A stretch of DNA of 64,000 bases, from assembly GCA_905160935.1 (NCBI GenBank), contig CAJHZI010000555.1, positions 1,336,001 through 1,400,000 of the forward strand. Direction: 5' to 3'. A program made the position numbers and the translations under genes. Source of the DNA: Enchytraeus crypticus. Lineage: Eukaryota > Annelida > Clitellata > Enchytraeida > Enchytraeidae. Shown here piece after piece: positions 29,350-41,687 of the stretch; the stretch's first letter is position 1; every line of letters begins with the position of its first letter. The notes below the pieces were generated by a model. It saw only the letters and a list, made by a program, of their open reading frames with translations. It was not told where the DNA came from and did not search any database.

Positions 29350-30690
29350 AAATTCTAACCTTTTGGAGAAAAGTAGGCAGTACTAACCATAGATATAAAA
29401 GAAGTTCATAGATATGAAAGTTCTCTCTAGTAATTCGTTGGTACTAACCAAATCAGTGTTAAAACACCGGAATATTGGAAATTATGTTCGCTTAAAGACG
29501 AAACAAATTATTTGAAAATCAACTCTAATCTTTGTTGGCAGATAGCAAATGTCAGATTAAGATTAAGCTCAGAAAATAATCTGACCATTTACTCTAGTTA
29601 TCCGATAATTTCATGCGTGTATCAAACACGCGCAGTAACTTTGTGATGGCAGTTTGAGTGTGTCGAGTCGTCTTGTAGAGATGCCTCTGTTTCTAAATAT
29701 TGACATTAAACACATGAAACTTAACTACCTTATTTTTACCTTTTTATTTTTTATTGTTTGTTCAACATTTCTAGAGCTTCTGGAGAAATAAATAATTAAT
29801 AATTCGCAATCACTACAGTAGGCCTGTAGATGAGACGTTGGACTGTACTATGTATTCATTATATACTTAAGATAATATCTGACTGAATAGAATTGTCTTT
29901 TTCTCTTTTAAACACCTGTTTGTTCCAGTTTTTTATTATTATTACACTGAGGATCTGTGAAATTATAGCTCGAGTGTCACTTGTCATTCAAGGTGCTTGC
30001 TATTCTGACTCAATTTGGGATTACTCATATTTAGCACTAAAACCTGCCTCGAACTCTGAGTCTCCATACATGCATGACCAATTCAAAAATGTTAGTAATT
30101 ATTTTACAAATTATTATTATTATTATTTATACTATTTAATTCTTTATATTTATTTTATTTTATTTAACTATTTATTTTACAAATATTTCAGAGATATATT
30201 AAAGAAAACTGCCAACTTGGATTAAATGTGTCTCTACGTCAAAGAGTTAAAAGTACAATCTTAACATTACTTTAAATATTAAAGAGAAAAATCAAAACCA
30301 TAATTTTACACTTAAGATATATTGCTCTATTCCTATTGGGCGACTGAATGATGACATTGCTACACTTTTTTTTACAGAAAACAGGAAATTAAAACGAAAT
30401 AATAATTTCTACTGAGATACCTTTATTTCAATGATTTAGTAATCAACTGCATTTCACTGCTGCAATAGCCTGCAACGTTTCTAAGGTTTTACACATTGAG
30501 GATACAAACGAAACATTTGTAAGAAGATGTGAGGCGAGAACTGCAGTAGGATATCGAACTTTCTGTCTGTAGGGTAAGAGCATTCTTACAGTTATCTCGT
30601 TTTCAATTTTAACTGTGTTCAACTAATCAATTAAAATACACCGGTTTTTATTTTAAATTCTTTGTTTTTATCATTTATTAATTTATACAT
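29350..30690. other. Intergenic, AT-rich
   Basis: One family I piece at 29650-29715 (GTCGTCTTGTAGAGATGCC, ATTGACATTAAACAC). The open frame at 29893-30225 is T/A-driven and not convincing. Confidence 0.45.
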
Positions 30691-30699
30691 TACAGTCAC

Positions 30700-30772
30700 T
30701 CAGTTAATGTCTATTCGTATCCCGACCCTGGTTAAACTGAGATTTAAGGGAAGATGATGATGATGATGATGC
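30700..30772 (+). repeat. Family D 3' end with GATG tail
   Basis: TCTATTCGTATCCCGACCC, then AAACTGAGATTTAAGGG and a GATGATG run. Confidence 0.75.
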
Positions 30773-30904
30773 ATTACAGTCACTGGTAGCAACTAGATTG
30801 GGATGCTACTGCAGCCAAAGCTTTCATGTCAGCTTCCCCATTGGAATGCCTACCAGTTCTAGTGTAAAAACAGCCGTTAAACGTGGATCTTACTGTTCGT
30901 TTTC

Positions 30905-31115
30905 TTGTCTCAATGGCGAAATGGTTAGAGATGTAGATAACGTCATGAAGTTTTAAAGGACAGATCCTGAGGTGAATTGAACCCTCGTGGGTTCGAATCC
31001 CAGCCGCGCTGATCTGAGAGTAAAATCTCGGACATTCACTGGACTGGTTAGAAGAAATATGGTCTAAATTGCCAAACGAGTTAAACATGTGATATTAAAA
31101 GTGATAGATATCAAC
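30905..31115 (+). repeat. tRNA-like repeat family H
   Basis: ATGGCGAAATGGTTAGAG (A-box-like) and GGGTTCGAATCCCAGCC (B box) are followed by GAGAGTAAAATCTCGGACAT. A plus-strand copy over about 200 bases is at 60930-61115. Reversed parts are at 56760 and 59205. Confidence 0.7.
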
Positions 31116-31119
31116 ATAG

Positions 31120-31500
31120 TTGATCATTTCCCTATAATGTGCGTTATGATATTATAATTGTCTAACAGTTTGAACTGACGCCTTCAAAAACATTAGTGAT
31201 ATAGCTGCAGCTACATCAACAATTTATAAAACCCTCAAGCCACAAATAAAGGGGTTTTCTGAATTTACTAACAAACGAGGTGGCAGATTATATTTGAGTG
31301 CGATTGAGTTAATAAATTTAAAGAGCTAATCGACTTGAGCAGGGAAAGACGGGAGTGCGCGGTTTGCTCAACAGATTCACTCCAGATGTTTGTTTGTACG
31401 GATCAGATTTCCTAGTGTCAGTGGAAGGATGAAGGACGGCTGGAGCGCTACTGACTGCCGCGTCTTTCCATCTTTTCTAAAAGATACTCCTTTAAACAAC
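31120..31500. other. Intergenic, no feature
   Basis: Nothing recognised. Confidence 0.45.
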
Positions 31501-31504
31501 CATT

Positions 31505-31620
31505 TCCATAGTATTAAGGATCAGTATGTGCGGGGTTCAAATCCTAGGCTCGCCCGTCACTGACATCGCTTAAGAGTAAGGAAACTGACGTTAAATTTAG
31601 CTTTACCAGCTTTTTGGTAG
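31505..31620 (+). repeat. SINE family A, head missing
   Basis: Starts at GGATCAGTATGTGCGGGG, keeps the B box and 3' domain, and ends TAGCTTTACCAGCTTTTT. Confidence 0.85.
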
Positions 31621-31664
31621 TCTTCACTGAACTCTATTCGTCACTTTTTGAATGTAGGTAGGTA

Positions 31665-31790
31665 GGTAGGTTGTAGTGTGTTTAACGTCAGGGTTCAGAA
31701 GCACAAGGCTTCTCTTCAAGACTACTCGACACTCTCGAGCTACCGTCACAAAGAGTAAGGTAACAGTAAGTTATTGCTTGACTTGACACG
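31665..31790 (-). repeat. Dispersed repeat family I
   Basis: Reversed relative of 37815-37915: GTGTGTTTAACGTCAGGGTT, AGGCTTCTCTTCAAGACTAC and CGTCACAAAGAGTAAGG. Confidence 0.6.
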
Positions 31791-31949
31791 GGAATCCTAA
31801 TTTGAATACCTTGTTTAATGTCTAGTATTTAATATTTAATATTTACTGTCAGGTTCTATTACAGTTGTTTTGTGAACAGATAATGTATTAAGTCTTTCTT
31901 TTAAATACAGCGAAGTTACCAGTATCGCCTTGCTGTCCTGTAGTTTGGA

Positions 31950-32390
31950 TTGAAATCTTCGTTAGAAAACGTGAAGATGTCAGACAGGATTAATGGTTTC
32001 AATAAAGAACTTGTTTTGATTAACAAGTGTTATAAGTGCCAGCGGTTGTTTTTAATTCGCCAGCACTTAAACAATACAGTCTTCTTTCATCGGCGCAGCT
32101 CTATGGGAACATTAATGCAGTCCAATGCGGCAGCTGCCTTCGACGTTATGGAACATTTCACACGCTGGAATTCATTAGGATCTCGGATAGAGTTACAACG
32201 AGTCAATTCACATGCCAATTTTCAATTAAAACTTCTTATCTGTTGGCCTACCTACCCACGACTTGTCGCTGCTAATATACATTCAGAACTTCAGTACCTC
32301 CGTATGTTTGACTTCTACTGTCGGACTACTACTCTTAAATCCTTCTCCAGTGGATTAGGACTTAGCGTCAAAATGTTGAAAGAAAAGTGA
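31950..32390 (+). other. Open frame of unknown status
   Basis: A 146-codon frame (starting MKSSLENVKMSDRINGF) overlaps another 79-codon frame at 32036-32275 with a CGSC motif (VQCGSCLRRYG). Neither resembles a family I know, and both lack clear splice or initiation context. Chance is a real possibility. Confidence 0.2.
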
Positions 32391-32554
32391 AATAAAAATA
32401 TAAAATAAATTATATAAAATATATCATTTAAAATAATTAAATATGAATTCATGTAAGACGCAATGCATTAAGATTTTGTTTAGCCCACTTTAAATAATTT
32501 GAAGAAATTATTCAATTAGAATACAGTAGGTATTGTGATTTCCCGTGTTGTCTC

Positions 32555-32820
32555 CGGGACACTGAAGAATAGACCAACCGTAAACTGCGCGTATCGTAAG
32601 AGGCCACTGAACAAGAACTGAGGAATGCAGCGGGAAACCACCTCAGAAGCCATATTATTCTCAAGGTATAGGCTTCATTTTGATTAAGCATGACATTTGT
32701 GAAGGGATTAACTCATCGATGGTGTGCTCTTTATGGAGCGTGAAAAGTGGCACCTCAGCAGGAAAATGTACCTTGGGCCTGCCGCTTGACAGTACACAGA
32801 AGAAAGAGAGAGTTAGTATG
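32555..32820 (+). repeat. Family G copy, long
   Basis: TTTCCCGTGTTGTCTCCGGG, CGGGAAACCACCTCAGAAGC, GTACCTTGGGCCTGCCGC, then a GAGAGAG end. Partial copies are at 21220, 22805, 55440 and 62510. Confidence 0.7.
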
Positions 32821-32844
32821 TGATTTTAAATATGACTCATCCGT

Positions 32845-33015
32845 AACTTAGTGCACTGCCCACTGGCAGGTCCATGGTATATAACGCCACCACTCTTCTC
32901 TGCCTTCTGCTTTCCTCTTTATATCCGCATATGAGTTATGAGTGAATCTTTAAATCATCTAACTTACCTAATCTCGGCCTGCCTCTGCCACTATTTCTTC
33001 CATTCTGTCTACTAT
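32845..33015 (-). mobile_element. 5'-truncated LINE 3' end
   Basis: TAGTGCACTGCCCACTGGC, TCCATGGTATATAACGCC, GAATCTTTAAATCATCTAAC. Confidence 0.75.
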
Positions 33016-33465
33016 GCTTAGTGCTCTTACCGGGTGAAAATACATCAAATTCTAATTTTCAACCGACTACACCTGCGTACATTTTCCAACAGCAGCCCGC
33101 CTATATCAGCCTCCGCAGCATTCCATCTAAGTGTCAGGTCAGGATTTAATTAACCCGCTCCCGTAGTTTTATATTAATATATGTTTGCATGTCGAAGGCT
33201 GTACTGATAATAGACTGGACCACTTTAGGTCCTGTCAGAAACCATTAGGCCGTGAGTATTAATTACCTGACGTTGTTTTGTAAAGCCAATCTAGTAGCCG
33301 GTAACTGTCTGAGAGAAAAATTTTATTCATTTAAATATTACCGATGATAATTTATAGATTGTGTTTATGCAGCAGCATGCAGGGACCAATGGTCCTATAC
33401 AGTATATACTGTTAATGCTGTCCGAGCTGCTTATACATGTATGTCTAATCCTCTCTAATCTTATG
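33016..33465. other. Intergenic, no feature
   Basis: Nothing recognised. Confidence 0.45.
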
Positions 33466-33827
33466 TCTCTCTGCCTGCTTCCCTTCCCCTCTCTCATTCT
33501 CACTCTTCCTCTCTCTCTCGTCTCTCCTCGCTCCTCGCTCAATCTTTGCTCTCTCTCGATCTATCGATCTATATCTCCCTCCCTCCCTTCCCTCCTCCCT
33601 CCCTCCCGCCCTCCCTCCCTATCCCTCCCTCCCTCCCTCCTCCCCCCTCTCTCGTATCGTACGCCCTCCCTCGTTCCCTCTCTCGCTCTCTCGCTCTCTC
33701 TCTCGGTCTCTCCACCATCCAAGTCTCTCGTAATGCTCTCTCGCTCTCTCTGTCCGCTCTCTTTCCTTTCTCTCTCCACCTCTCCTCCCTCTCTCTCTCT
33801 CGATCGTCTCTCTCCTCACACAAACCA

Positions 33828-33912
<85 letters not shown>
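33466..33912. repeat. CT/CCT-rich tract with long (CT)n
   Basis: Polypyrimidine plus strand. CCCTC units lie at 33575-33640 and pure CT at 33836-33912. The Leu/Ser- and Arg/Glu-rich frames are artefacts. Confidence 0.92.
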
Positions 33913-33914
<2 letters not shown>

Positions 33915-33915
<1 letters not shown>

Positions 33916-34480
33916 GTCTCTAGTCAGCTCTGACTCCTATGCTCTTGCTAGTTACTGAAAGATGCTGAAGAAACTTGTTGATAGAGAAGATATGAAAACA
34001 TACCAGTCAACAATCTGATAGATACAATCAACGCCCTCGCTATGTCTAGATATTTCGGGGGGGGGGGGGATCTTCTCCCTTTTCCTTCCCGAGTCAGATT
34101 TTCAACTGCTATTATTTATTAATTTTATTTCACTAACCGAATAGCAATCATACATAGTTACTAGCATTGTCTATACCTGCAAGGTGAATAAGATATAAAA
34201 ATTTATATCCTCAATTTCATGGAGTTTGTTTATTTTTGTATACATTTCGATGTATGTGTACATTTTTCGAGGATATATTTTATTTTTTTTAAACTATCTG
34301 TAATTAATTAACGTTAATTGGCTAATCAAAATATTGATGGAACGGCTCTAGCGGACCCAAAACACAATTTTTTGCCGTTACTTTTAACTCTCACCTAAGG
34401 TTCAATGCACAAATTATTTCTGAGTGATTTGGTCTCTTGTTGTAGCCAATTTCTATTGTGTTCATCATTTTGAACGTTGA
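33915..34480. other. Intergenic, no feature
   Basis: A G11 run at 34059; otherwise nothing. Confidence 0.45.
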
Positions 34481-34481
34481 T

Positions 34482-34618
34482 AAAGCTGGTAGAGCTAATG
34501 TTAACGTCAGTTTCCTCAGTCGAAAGCGATGTCAGTGACGGGCGAGCCCAGGATTTGAACCCCGCACATACTGATCCGCGGTCGAGTATCTTACCGTCAT
34601 CGTCACTGGCTCCAGTCT
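34482..34618 (-). repeat. SINE family A copy
   Basis: AAAGCTGGTAGAGCTAATG to GTCACTGGCTCCAG; complete and well preserved. Confidence 0.87.
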
Positions 34619-34841
34619 AGCAGTCTGTCAAAGATTACAAGGGAAAAGTGGAAAGATGCATTACCGAAATAATATGTGAAAATTAACAAATAGTTTTTTT
34701 GCAATTACATGGAGAGTCGTAGACACGCAAATTTTTCATTTAGAAGTTTCACTTCTTACCGTAAGAAATCGCAAGAAAATCGTTTACTGTCGCTGCGGGA
34801 GAGGGGCGGAGGTTAATTACTGGTGGAACAGGCGGTGCCGC

Positions 34842-34920
34842 CGCCGTAGCGTGGTTGAGTGGATAGAGTCCGGGCAGCTGATGCTTATGTCAAGTGTTCA
34901 AATCTGGAGTCAATTAGTTT
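34842..34920 (+). repeat. tRNA-like SINE head
   Basis: GTAGCGTGGTTGAGTGGATA (A-box-like) and AAGTGTTCAAATCTGG (B-box-like). Confidence 0.45.
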
Positions 34921-34973
34921 CACATTAGTGAGTAACAAAACGATGTGCGCTGTAGCTCTCCTACATCATTACG

Positions 34974-34977
<4 letters not shown>

Positions 34978-35063
<86 letters not shown>

Positions 35064-35129
35064 TCTCTATCTCTCTATTTCTTTCTCTCTGTCTCTCTTC
35101 TCTCTTTCTCACTTTCTCACTCTGTCTCG

Positions 35130-35190
<61 letters not shown>
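34978..35190. repeat. (CT)n-(TA)n-(CT)n microsatellite
   Basis: CT at 34979-35006, TA at 35007-35060, CT-rich to 35183. Confidence 0.93.
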
Positions 35191-35409
35191 ACTCTCACTG
35201 TACTGTTCTCTCAGGTGTTAATCAATTTTGGTGCTATTTTTAAAATGCTCTATTTTAACTATTGCGCAGTAGGGGCCGATGTAATTTTTTTAGACTGTTA
35301 GACTTTTATGTGAACTTTTTATTTGTATGCTGTTGTGTAATGTGTTGTAATGTGGTTGTATCTGTATAAGTTTACCACCAAGAAATTGTGGAGTAAAGAT
35401 TACATTAAT

Positions 35410-35419
35410 TATATATACA

Positions 35420-35494
<75 letters not shown>

Positions 35495-35495
35495 A
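35410..35495. repeat. (TA)n microsatellite
   Basis: TA runs with TAATATATAT interruptions. Confidence 0.93.
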
Positions 35496-35812
35496 TTATC
35501 TCTACACTAGGATGCTATCTCATTTAGAATCTCTTCTCTGTTATCTCTTAGAGATAAACAGTATTTCATTAGTAGCACTTAGTTCATCACGCTCCAGTCA
35601 GACCTCCACAGTATCCTATTTCCTCGTCACTGCATATCTTATCTTGAGGAACGATTAGCACGGTAACTCTAGACCCAGTATACTGGCTGTTTCTACTAAG
35701 ATGATTTCGAAGAATAGTTGGTCCAAATCACAAATTAAATAACGCAGGTTACCTACATAGCAAAGCTAAGGAATTCAAAAGCAACATCAATTTAGCAACT
35801 TATCGGAGATAC
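35496..35812. other. Intergenic, no feature
   Basis: Nothing recognised. Confidence 0.45.
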
Positions 35813-35873
<61 letters not shown>

Positions 35874-36145
35874 AGGTTTGACGTCCGCTTCCTCATACAA
35901 GTGTGATGTCAGGGACGTCAATAATAAGAATATCTAAGCTATAAAGCTAAGTTTACAAAGTTTATTATTATTTAACGTCTGTTTCTATAACACAAGTGGT
36001 CTGCGAGAGATAGTCTCTCTGAGATTCGTATCGAAGGTCTCCCTTTATTAAACCTCTACACACTATACCGTCAAACCTGTGTATAAGATTAGTCAGGTTA
36101 ACGCCCGTTTCTTCATCAGAAGGAGACATCAGGGACGTCTCTAGC
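35813..36145 (-). repeat. Two family B 3' ends, the first with a long AAT tail
   Basis: (AAT)19 then GACGTCCGCTTCCTCATACA and GTCAGGGACGTC (35920). A second, more diverged piece at 36092-36142 (AACGCCCGTTTCTTCATC). Confidence 0.75.
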
Positions 36146-36334
36146 AGCACGGGCTCTGCGGATTGGCTCTGGCTATTCAACTGTGTGGGGCCAGAAAAAC
36201 TGATCAGAAATTCTGCACGCCCTTTCAGTGTGAGCTAATTAATCCAAATATGAACTGCTCAATACTTCGCGATGTAGCTTAGTAAATAATCATATTTATT
36301 TGTAATAACAAATTAATGGACACACACACACTCA

Positions 36335-36366
36335 TATATAATGTATATATATATATATATTATAAG

Positions 36367-36404
<38 letters not shown>

Positions 36405-36471
36405 TATATATATATATATATATATATAATGTTATATATATATATATCTATATGTATAATACGATATACAT

Positions 36472-36526
<55 letters not shown>

Positions 36527-36612
36527 ATATAATATATAGAGTCTATATAAAATTTTATATATATACATATATATATATAGTCTATACATATATATATATA
36601 TATATATATCGT
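36335..36612. repeat. (TA)n microsatellite block
   Basis: Long TA runs with short interruptions. Confidence 0.93.
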
Positions 36613-36734
36613 CGGGTCAACGCCCCGTGACACAATAAATGTCAGGTTATCAGATTTCACTTTACTAGAAGATCTACAGAAGCCTAGGCGCATATGACAC
36701 CTTGGGATTGTGCGGTGCTCATATGTGTGTATGA

Positions 36735-36880
36735 ATGCATTCGTTGCATTTGTTGAATGCGTTGCATTCATTGCATTTGTTGCATTTTTGCACGTGTTGC
36801 ATTTGTTGCATTTTTTGCACATGTTGCATTTTTTGCACTTGTTGCAATTGTTGCATATGATGCATTTGTTGCGTCGACTG
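36735..36880. repeat. TTGCATTTG tandem array
   Basis: Units of 9 and 12 bases (GCATTTGTTGCATTTTTTGC). Confidence 0.85.
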
Positions 36881-36924
36881 CTGACTCGTCTATGAAGAAT
36901 AATACTGTTCAATTAGCATCAGTT

Positions 36925-37125
36925 GTATTTGTAGTATTTAGCAGTATTTCTATATTTGTAGTATTTAGTAGTATTTCTATATTTGTAGTATTTAGTAGTA
37001 TTTCTATATTTGTAGTATTTAGTAGTATTTCTATATTTGTAGTATTTAGTAGTATTTCTATATTTGTAGTATTTAGTAGTATTTCTATATTTGTAGTATT
37101 TAGCAGTATTTCTATATTTGTAGAA
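36925..37125. repeat. 27-bp tandem repeat
   Basis: About seven to eight units of AGTAGTATTTCTATATTTGT plus AGTATTT, almost identical, so probably young. Confidence 0.92.
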
Positions 37126-37129
37126 TCAG

Positions 37130-37815
37130 TAATAATTATGTCTTATAAAATGAATAATTAGAAAAAAATTAATAATTAGGTCTCATTAGGGATTTTGACC
37201 TTGACTTTAAGCCAACATCATCATCTTATAAAATCTTGAGGCCTACAGTAATGGAAATAGTGCGTTTAAAGATTTTAGAGTTACAGTTTGCCACTGACTC
37301 TGTATTGATTTATACGAGATTGTATAGGTACAGTCAACACTATCTAAATCTAAATTAAATCTAAGAGTAAATGCTTTAAGTTAATTTTTGAAATTCATTG
37401 TTATTAGTTCTATACGAGATATCTCATCACATGAAATAATTTGAAGTAGATCATTGGCTTAGAGTCCAGTCTAACCGTCGTTTGTATTTTCTCTTGCACT
37501 TTGTCAGTTAATAATTAAGTAGTACTTAAAATATTCCCTTTCATAAACACCACTTTTGTAGTCCTGTAGGAATAATTTATAATTTGTATTGATTAAATTT
37601 CAAACTTTTCATCAATATTTTCAACTGCTTCCAGAATAGAGACCGTAGGGCTTCTGACCTTAACGTTGAACTCACATCATAAGTCAGACCATCTAAGTGC
37701 CTTAAGTTACCTATCTCAGCGTATAGATTTCGACTTCACTTTTTATCAGTTATAAAACTAGTAAATACCATGTATTAAGAACCAAGAGATGAATAACTTA
37801 AAACTCAGACATAAG
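37130..37815. other. Intergenic, no feature
   Basis: Nothing recognised. Confidence 0.45.
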
Positions 37816-38022
37816 TAACTTAGTCTTTGTGACGGCAGCTAGAGTGTGTTAGTCGTCTTGAAGAGAAGCATTGTCCTTCAGAACCTTGACGTTAATCACA
37901 CTGGAACCTAACTAGTACATATTAACAAATACGACCAATATTAAAGGCATTAATAAACATATAGTTACATCCTTGACATCATCCTTGTATGAGCAAACTA
38001 ACGTTAAACCTTTATTATTATG
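37815..38022 (+). repeat. Family I copy, then family B 3' end
   Basis: TTTGTGACGGCAGCTAGAGT, AGTCGTCTTGAAGAGAAGC and CTTGACGTTAATCACACTGG. Then at 37973 CTTGACATCATCCTTGTATG and AACGTTAAACCTTTATTATT. Confidence 0.65.
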
Positions 38023-38024
38023 TT

Positions 38025-38570
38025 ATATGGCGCCAAAACACATAAAAACTAAAATTCTAAGTTGTAAAATGTTAGCAATTCTTGCTAAATTGTTTGTTGA
38101 ACATCTCTTATTCATTTTAGTAAATGACTCTGGGATCTTTGACACATAAATATTGTAATCAAATGTTACATTGAAAGACGTACAGCTTTCTCGTAGTTTA
38201 CGCTCGATGCATTTTCCCTGGAACTGAAGTACGGTAAGATGCGGAATGCAGGCAGTATGGAAGACAGCGGAGTTTGGCTGATAATAGACGATGTCTAAAC
38301 GACACGCGCCTGAATGACGCAGTGTTTAGACATGGATATGATGTTTTAGTTGTGAGGTTGTGCTGAGACGAGATAGAGATCACACTCGTGGCGTGGGAGA
38401 AAGGTTTGCTTGATTGACAGACCGCTCCATTGTTATAATACGTGTGTTTATTCTACTACAGCATTGCCTGAAATCAGAAATGTCGGCCATTCTATGTCTG
38501 CATGTCTTAATTTTATGGCGTATGATATTTGATTGTAGTGCTTTAGTGTTTGAAATAGAAGAGTGATGAA
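38025..38570. other. Intergenic, no gene recognised
   Basis: Short inverted GTCTAAAC / GTTTAGAC pair near 38294-38331; nothing more. Confidence 0.4.
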
Positions 38571-38571
38571 T

Positions 38572-38820
38572 TATCATCATCATCATCTTCATCATCATCA
38601 TCATGAAATCATGAATGATTGATTGATTGACTCACTGAAAGATTTACTGATTGATTGATTGATTAAATGATCGATTGATCGATCGATATTTTGCTGTAGT
38701 ACTTTCTGTGTTTGAAATAGAGGAGTGAGGGATTATCATCATCATAATGATGACGTCCCTGACATCATCCTTGTATGAGGAAACGGACGTTAAACCTTTA
38801 TTATAATGATTATTATCATC

Positions 38821-38867
<47 letters not shown>

Positions 38868-39030
38868 GATATCATGAATGATTGATTGACTCACTGATTG
38901 ATTTATTGATTGATTGATTAAATGATTGATTGATCGATCGATCGATTGACTGATTGATTGATTTATTGATTGATCGATTGACTGATTGATCGATTGACTA
39001 AATGATTGATTTATTGATTGACTGATTGAT
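38572..39030. repeat. CAT and GATT microsatellites around a family B 3' end
   Basis: ATCATCATC runs at 38573-38603 and 38817-38867, TTGATTGATT arrays at 38615-38690 and 38880-39030. A forward family B end is at 38748-38815 (GACGTCCCTGACATCATCC). The block TTTGAAATAGAGGAGTGA near 38712 repeats 38550, so the region is itself partly duplicated. Confidence 0.8.
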
Positions 39031-39064
39031 TGATGATAGGGAAGTACGTTTTAAATAGACTAGT

Positions 39065-39600
39065 GTAAATGGAATGGCAATAGATATATGCCGAACATAT
39101 TCAAATATCTAAAGTGCAACAGATAGAGAATGCAGCATGTATCAAAGGTCATGCTGAAAATATCCGTTGTTTCATTCACAAATAAATAGTTCAAATATCG
39201 ATGAAATCATAAACAACTATTAAACATTAAACAATTAGCAAAATATGTGGGTGTTTTCTGGATGATTTCTGCTGGCATTTCTTTGAATAAATCGTGTTGA
39301 AAATCTTGAAGCTTAAAAACTCAATAAATAATTACAATAAAAATATCTGAAGGTTTACCACATTTAAACCAATTGATTTCCTGATTTAGCGCAAGTTTTG
39401 TGTTCCACTAGTGATGAAGGGTTAGTATATATATAATTCTGGTTGTGTAGTTTGTGCAGTGGTTTGTTTTTACTCCAGCCATGTTTATACTGGTATCGAT
39501 TGGTGCTACCAAGACTGGTGTTTTGTTAGAACAGCTGCGTGCGTTCAGCCGGTATTTATCTCTCACATTATGGTAACACGATACTTTCACATAATCCCTC
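39065..39600. other. Intergenic
   Basis: TGTAAATGGAATGGCAAT and ATGCCGAACATATTCAAATA at 39063-39112 recur at 39946-39981. No gene seen. Confidence 0.45.
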
Positions 39601-39607
39601 CGACACA

Positions 39608-39716
39608 TATTCTCTCTCCCTCTCCTTCTCTCTCTTTCTATCTCTCTCTCTATCTCTATCTCTATATATATATCTCTCTCTCTCACTCTCTCTCTCTCTC
39701 TCTCTCTCTTCCTATC
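39608..39716. repeat. (CT)n with (TA)n core
   Basis: CT and CTAT units; no coding meaning. Confidence 0.92.
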
Positions 39717-39774
39717 CTCTGTACTGATTTCAGCGTTTAGGTAATGTGAGCATGATGAACCTAGAGCTAAGCCA

Positions 39775-40135
39775 TCTTTGATTGATTAATTTATTGGATT
39801 GATTAATTGTTTGGTTGGTTGATTGCTGATTTGCTTGGTTTATAGATTTGTTGGTTGGTTAACTGCTTGTTTTGTTGGTTAGTTGGTTGGCTGGTTAGTT
39901 GATTGGTTGATTGGTTGGTTCTTTTAAACTAGACTAGGGTAAATGGAATGGCAATCGATGTATGCCGAACATATTCAAATATAAACTTAGTTTGGATGGC
40001 TGGTTAGTTAATTGATTGGCTGACAGATTGATTGATTGATTGATTGGTTTATTGATTGATTGATTAATTCATCGATTGATTGATTGACTGATTGATTGAC
40101 TGACTGATTGATTGATTGATTGATTAGCGTGTTGG
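39775..40135. repeat. (GATT)n/(GGTT)n microsatellite
   Basis: GGTTGGTT-type units to 39920 and TTGATTGATTGATTGACTG to 40130. Confidence 0.85.
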
Positions 40136-40461
40136 TGTATCAACTGGAGAATTAATTGACGTTATCAATGTAACCTTCCTCCCCCTATCCTATCCCACTC
40201 CTCTCCACTCCTCTTTTCTCTCTCCTCTCTCCACTCCACGCGGACCTGGAAGACTCATCGACGGATATTGACGGCGGTGTCGGGTGTCCTCACCCACCCG
40301 TCCTACCTGCTTCCAGGTCTCCTGGATTTGATTCAGCCACATCGGTTGTGACGTAGAGGCGGACTAGACTGTTTCAATGCTCATCCCTAGCACAGAGATG
40401 CTTATATGAACAGCAGTGAAGATGATCTACATTCATTCACAATGATATCCAGCTCTTTTAG

Positions 40462-40465
<4 letters not shown>
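40136..40465. other. Pyrimidine-rich then GC-richer unique stretch
   Basis: A polypyrimidine tract (40171-40240) leads into GC-richer sequence. A weak terminal-exon reading was considered but not accepted. Confidence 0.35.
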
Positions 40466-40469
<4 letters not shown>

Positions 40470-40499
<30 letters not shown>

Positions 40500-40622
40500 G
40501 TGCACTGCCTACTGTCAGGTCCATGGTAAATAACGCCTCCACTCTTCTCTATCTTCCGCTTTCCTCTTCATGTCCACACATGAGTGGGTCTTTAAATCAT
40601 CTAACATACCTAATCTCGGTTA
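40470..40622 (-). mobile_element. 5'-truncated LINE 3' end with (GA)n tail
   Basis: (CT)14 on the plus strand joins TTAGTGCACTGCCTACTG. GAGTGGGTCTTTAAATCATC is at the far side. Confidence 0.78.
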
Positions 40623-40671
40623 TCCTAGACAACTTTGATTCATTTCACCTCGTTTTCGTTCTGTTAAAAAA

Positions 40672-40802
40672 CAAGTAAAGCTAAGGTTAACTTCAGTTTC
40701 CTCACTCGAAAGATATGTCAGTGACGGGCGAGTCCAGGATTTGAACCCCGAACATACTGATTCGCGGTCGAGTGTCTTACCTACTTCGCCACTGACTCCA
40801 TT
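40672..40802 (-). repeat. SINE family A copy
   Basis: AAGTAAAGCTAAGGTTAAC to CTTCGCCACTGACTCC. Confidence 0.85.
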
Positions 40803-40901
40803 CTATCGACATAAGTGGTGCTCATCGATGAGCTATACATTCTATTGCGCTAACTTGTGTCGCGGACCTGCCTTTTGGCGAGGAAGTGGCGTACCATGAA
40901 G

Positions 40902-41040
40902 TGGCTGGAGCCAGTGGCTATGTCGGTAAGATATACGACCGCGGATCAGTATGTGCGGTGTTCAAATCCTGGGCTCTCCCGTCACTGACATCGTTTTCGA
41001 GTGAGGAAACTGACGCTAACCTTAGCTTTTTCTGCTTTAA
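40902..41040 (+). repeat. SINE family A copy
   Basis: GCTGGAGCCAGTGGCTATGT, GTGTTCAAATCCTGGGC and GAGGAAACTGACGCTAAC. Confidence 0.85.
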
Positions 41041-41277
41041 AATTGTGTCGTTGATCTGCCATTGGGCGAGGAAATGGCGTACCACGTCGTGGCTAGTCAG
41101 GTATGACGTCGACACGTGTTCTAGTGGATAGAAACCAGCAAGCTCAGGATCTGACTCGGTAATTAATTAGCAAGTATAATTGAGCGACTGCGAGAGATAA
41201 TAGAGTTAATCGTATGCGGAGAGGCTGCAGTGAATTGATTAAATGTAACTGTCAATCTAACAAAGCTAAATTCTAAC

Positions 41278-41425
41278 AAAGCTTCTATCATTGCTGGAGC
41301 CAGTGACGATGTCTGTAAGATATTCGACCGCGGATCAGTATTTGCGGGGTTCAAATCCTGGGCTCGCCCGTCACTGACATCGCTTTCGAGTGAGGAAACT
41401 GACGATAACATTAGCTTTTAAAGCT
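41278..41425 (+). repeat. SINE family A copy
   Basis: CTGGAGCCAGTGACGATGTC, GGGGTTCAAATCCTGGGC and GAGGAAACTGACGATAAC. Confidence 0.87.
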
Positions 41426-41649
41426 TGAACTCCTGACCACTTGCTGGCTCCGCTCTTGCCCCACTAAACCAACACTCACATCAAACCCGAACAAATGTTG
41501 CTGCAAGAAGCTATGCAATACCAACTAAGCTCAGCTCCTGGAATGATAAAAACTTCATAACCCGCATGATAAGTGATGCTACTAAACTACAGTTAATTTA
41601 ATCTTGCTTTAAACTATTTTATTTGTATTTGCATTATGCAATTATTTTC

Positions 41650-41651
41650 GC

Positions 41652-41687
<36 letters not shown>

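Noticed and set aside
33361-33933. 190-codon Leu/Ser-rich frame and Arg/Glu-rich frames on the other strand
   Set aside because: Polypyrimidine repeat artefacts; no start context, domain or splice sites.
40136-40400. Possible terminal exon (DIDGGVGCPHPPVLPASR ending SVVT)
   Set aside because: A polypyrimidine tract and AG precede it, but part of it (TTCCAGGTCT, CATCGGTTGTG) resembles repeat sequence near 3800 and no upstream partner exon fits.
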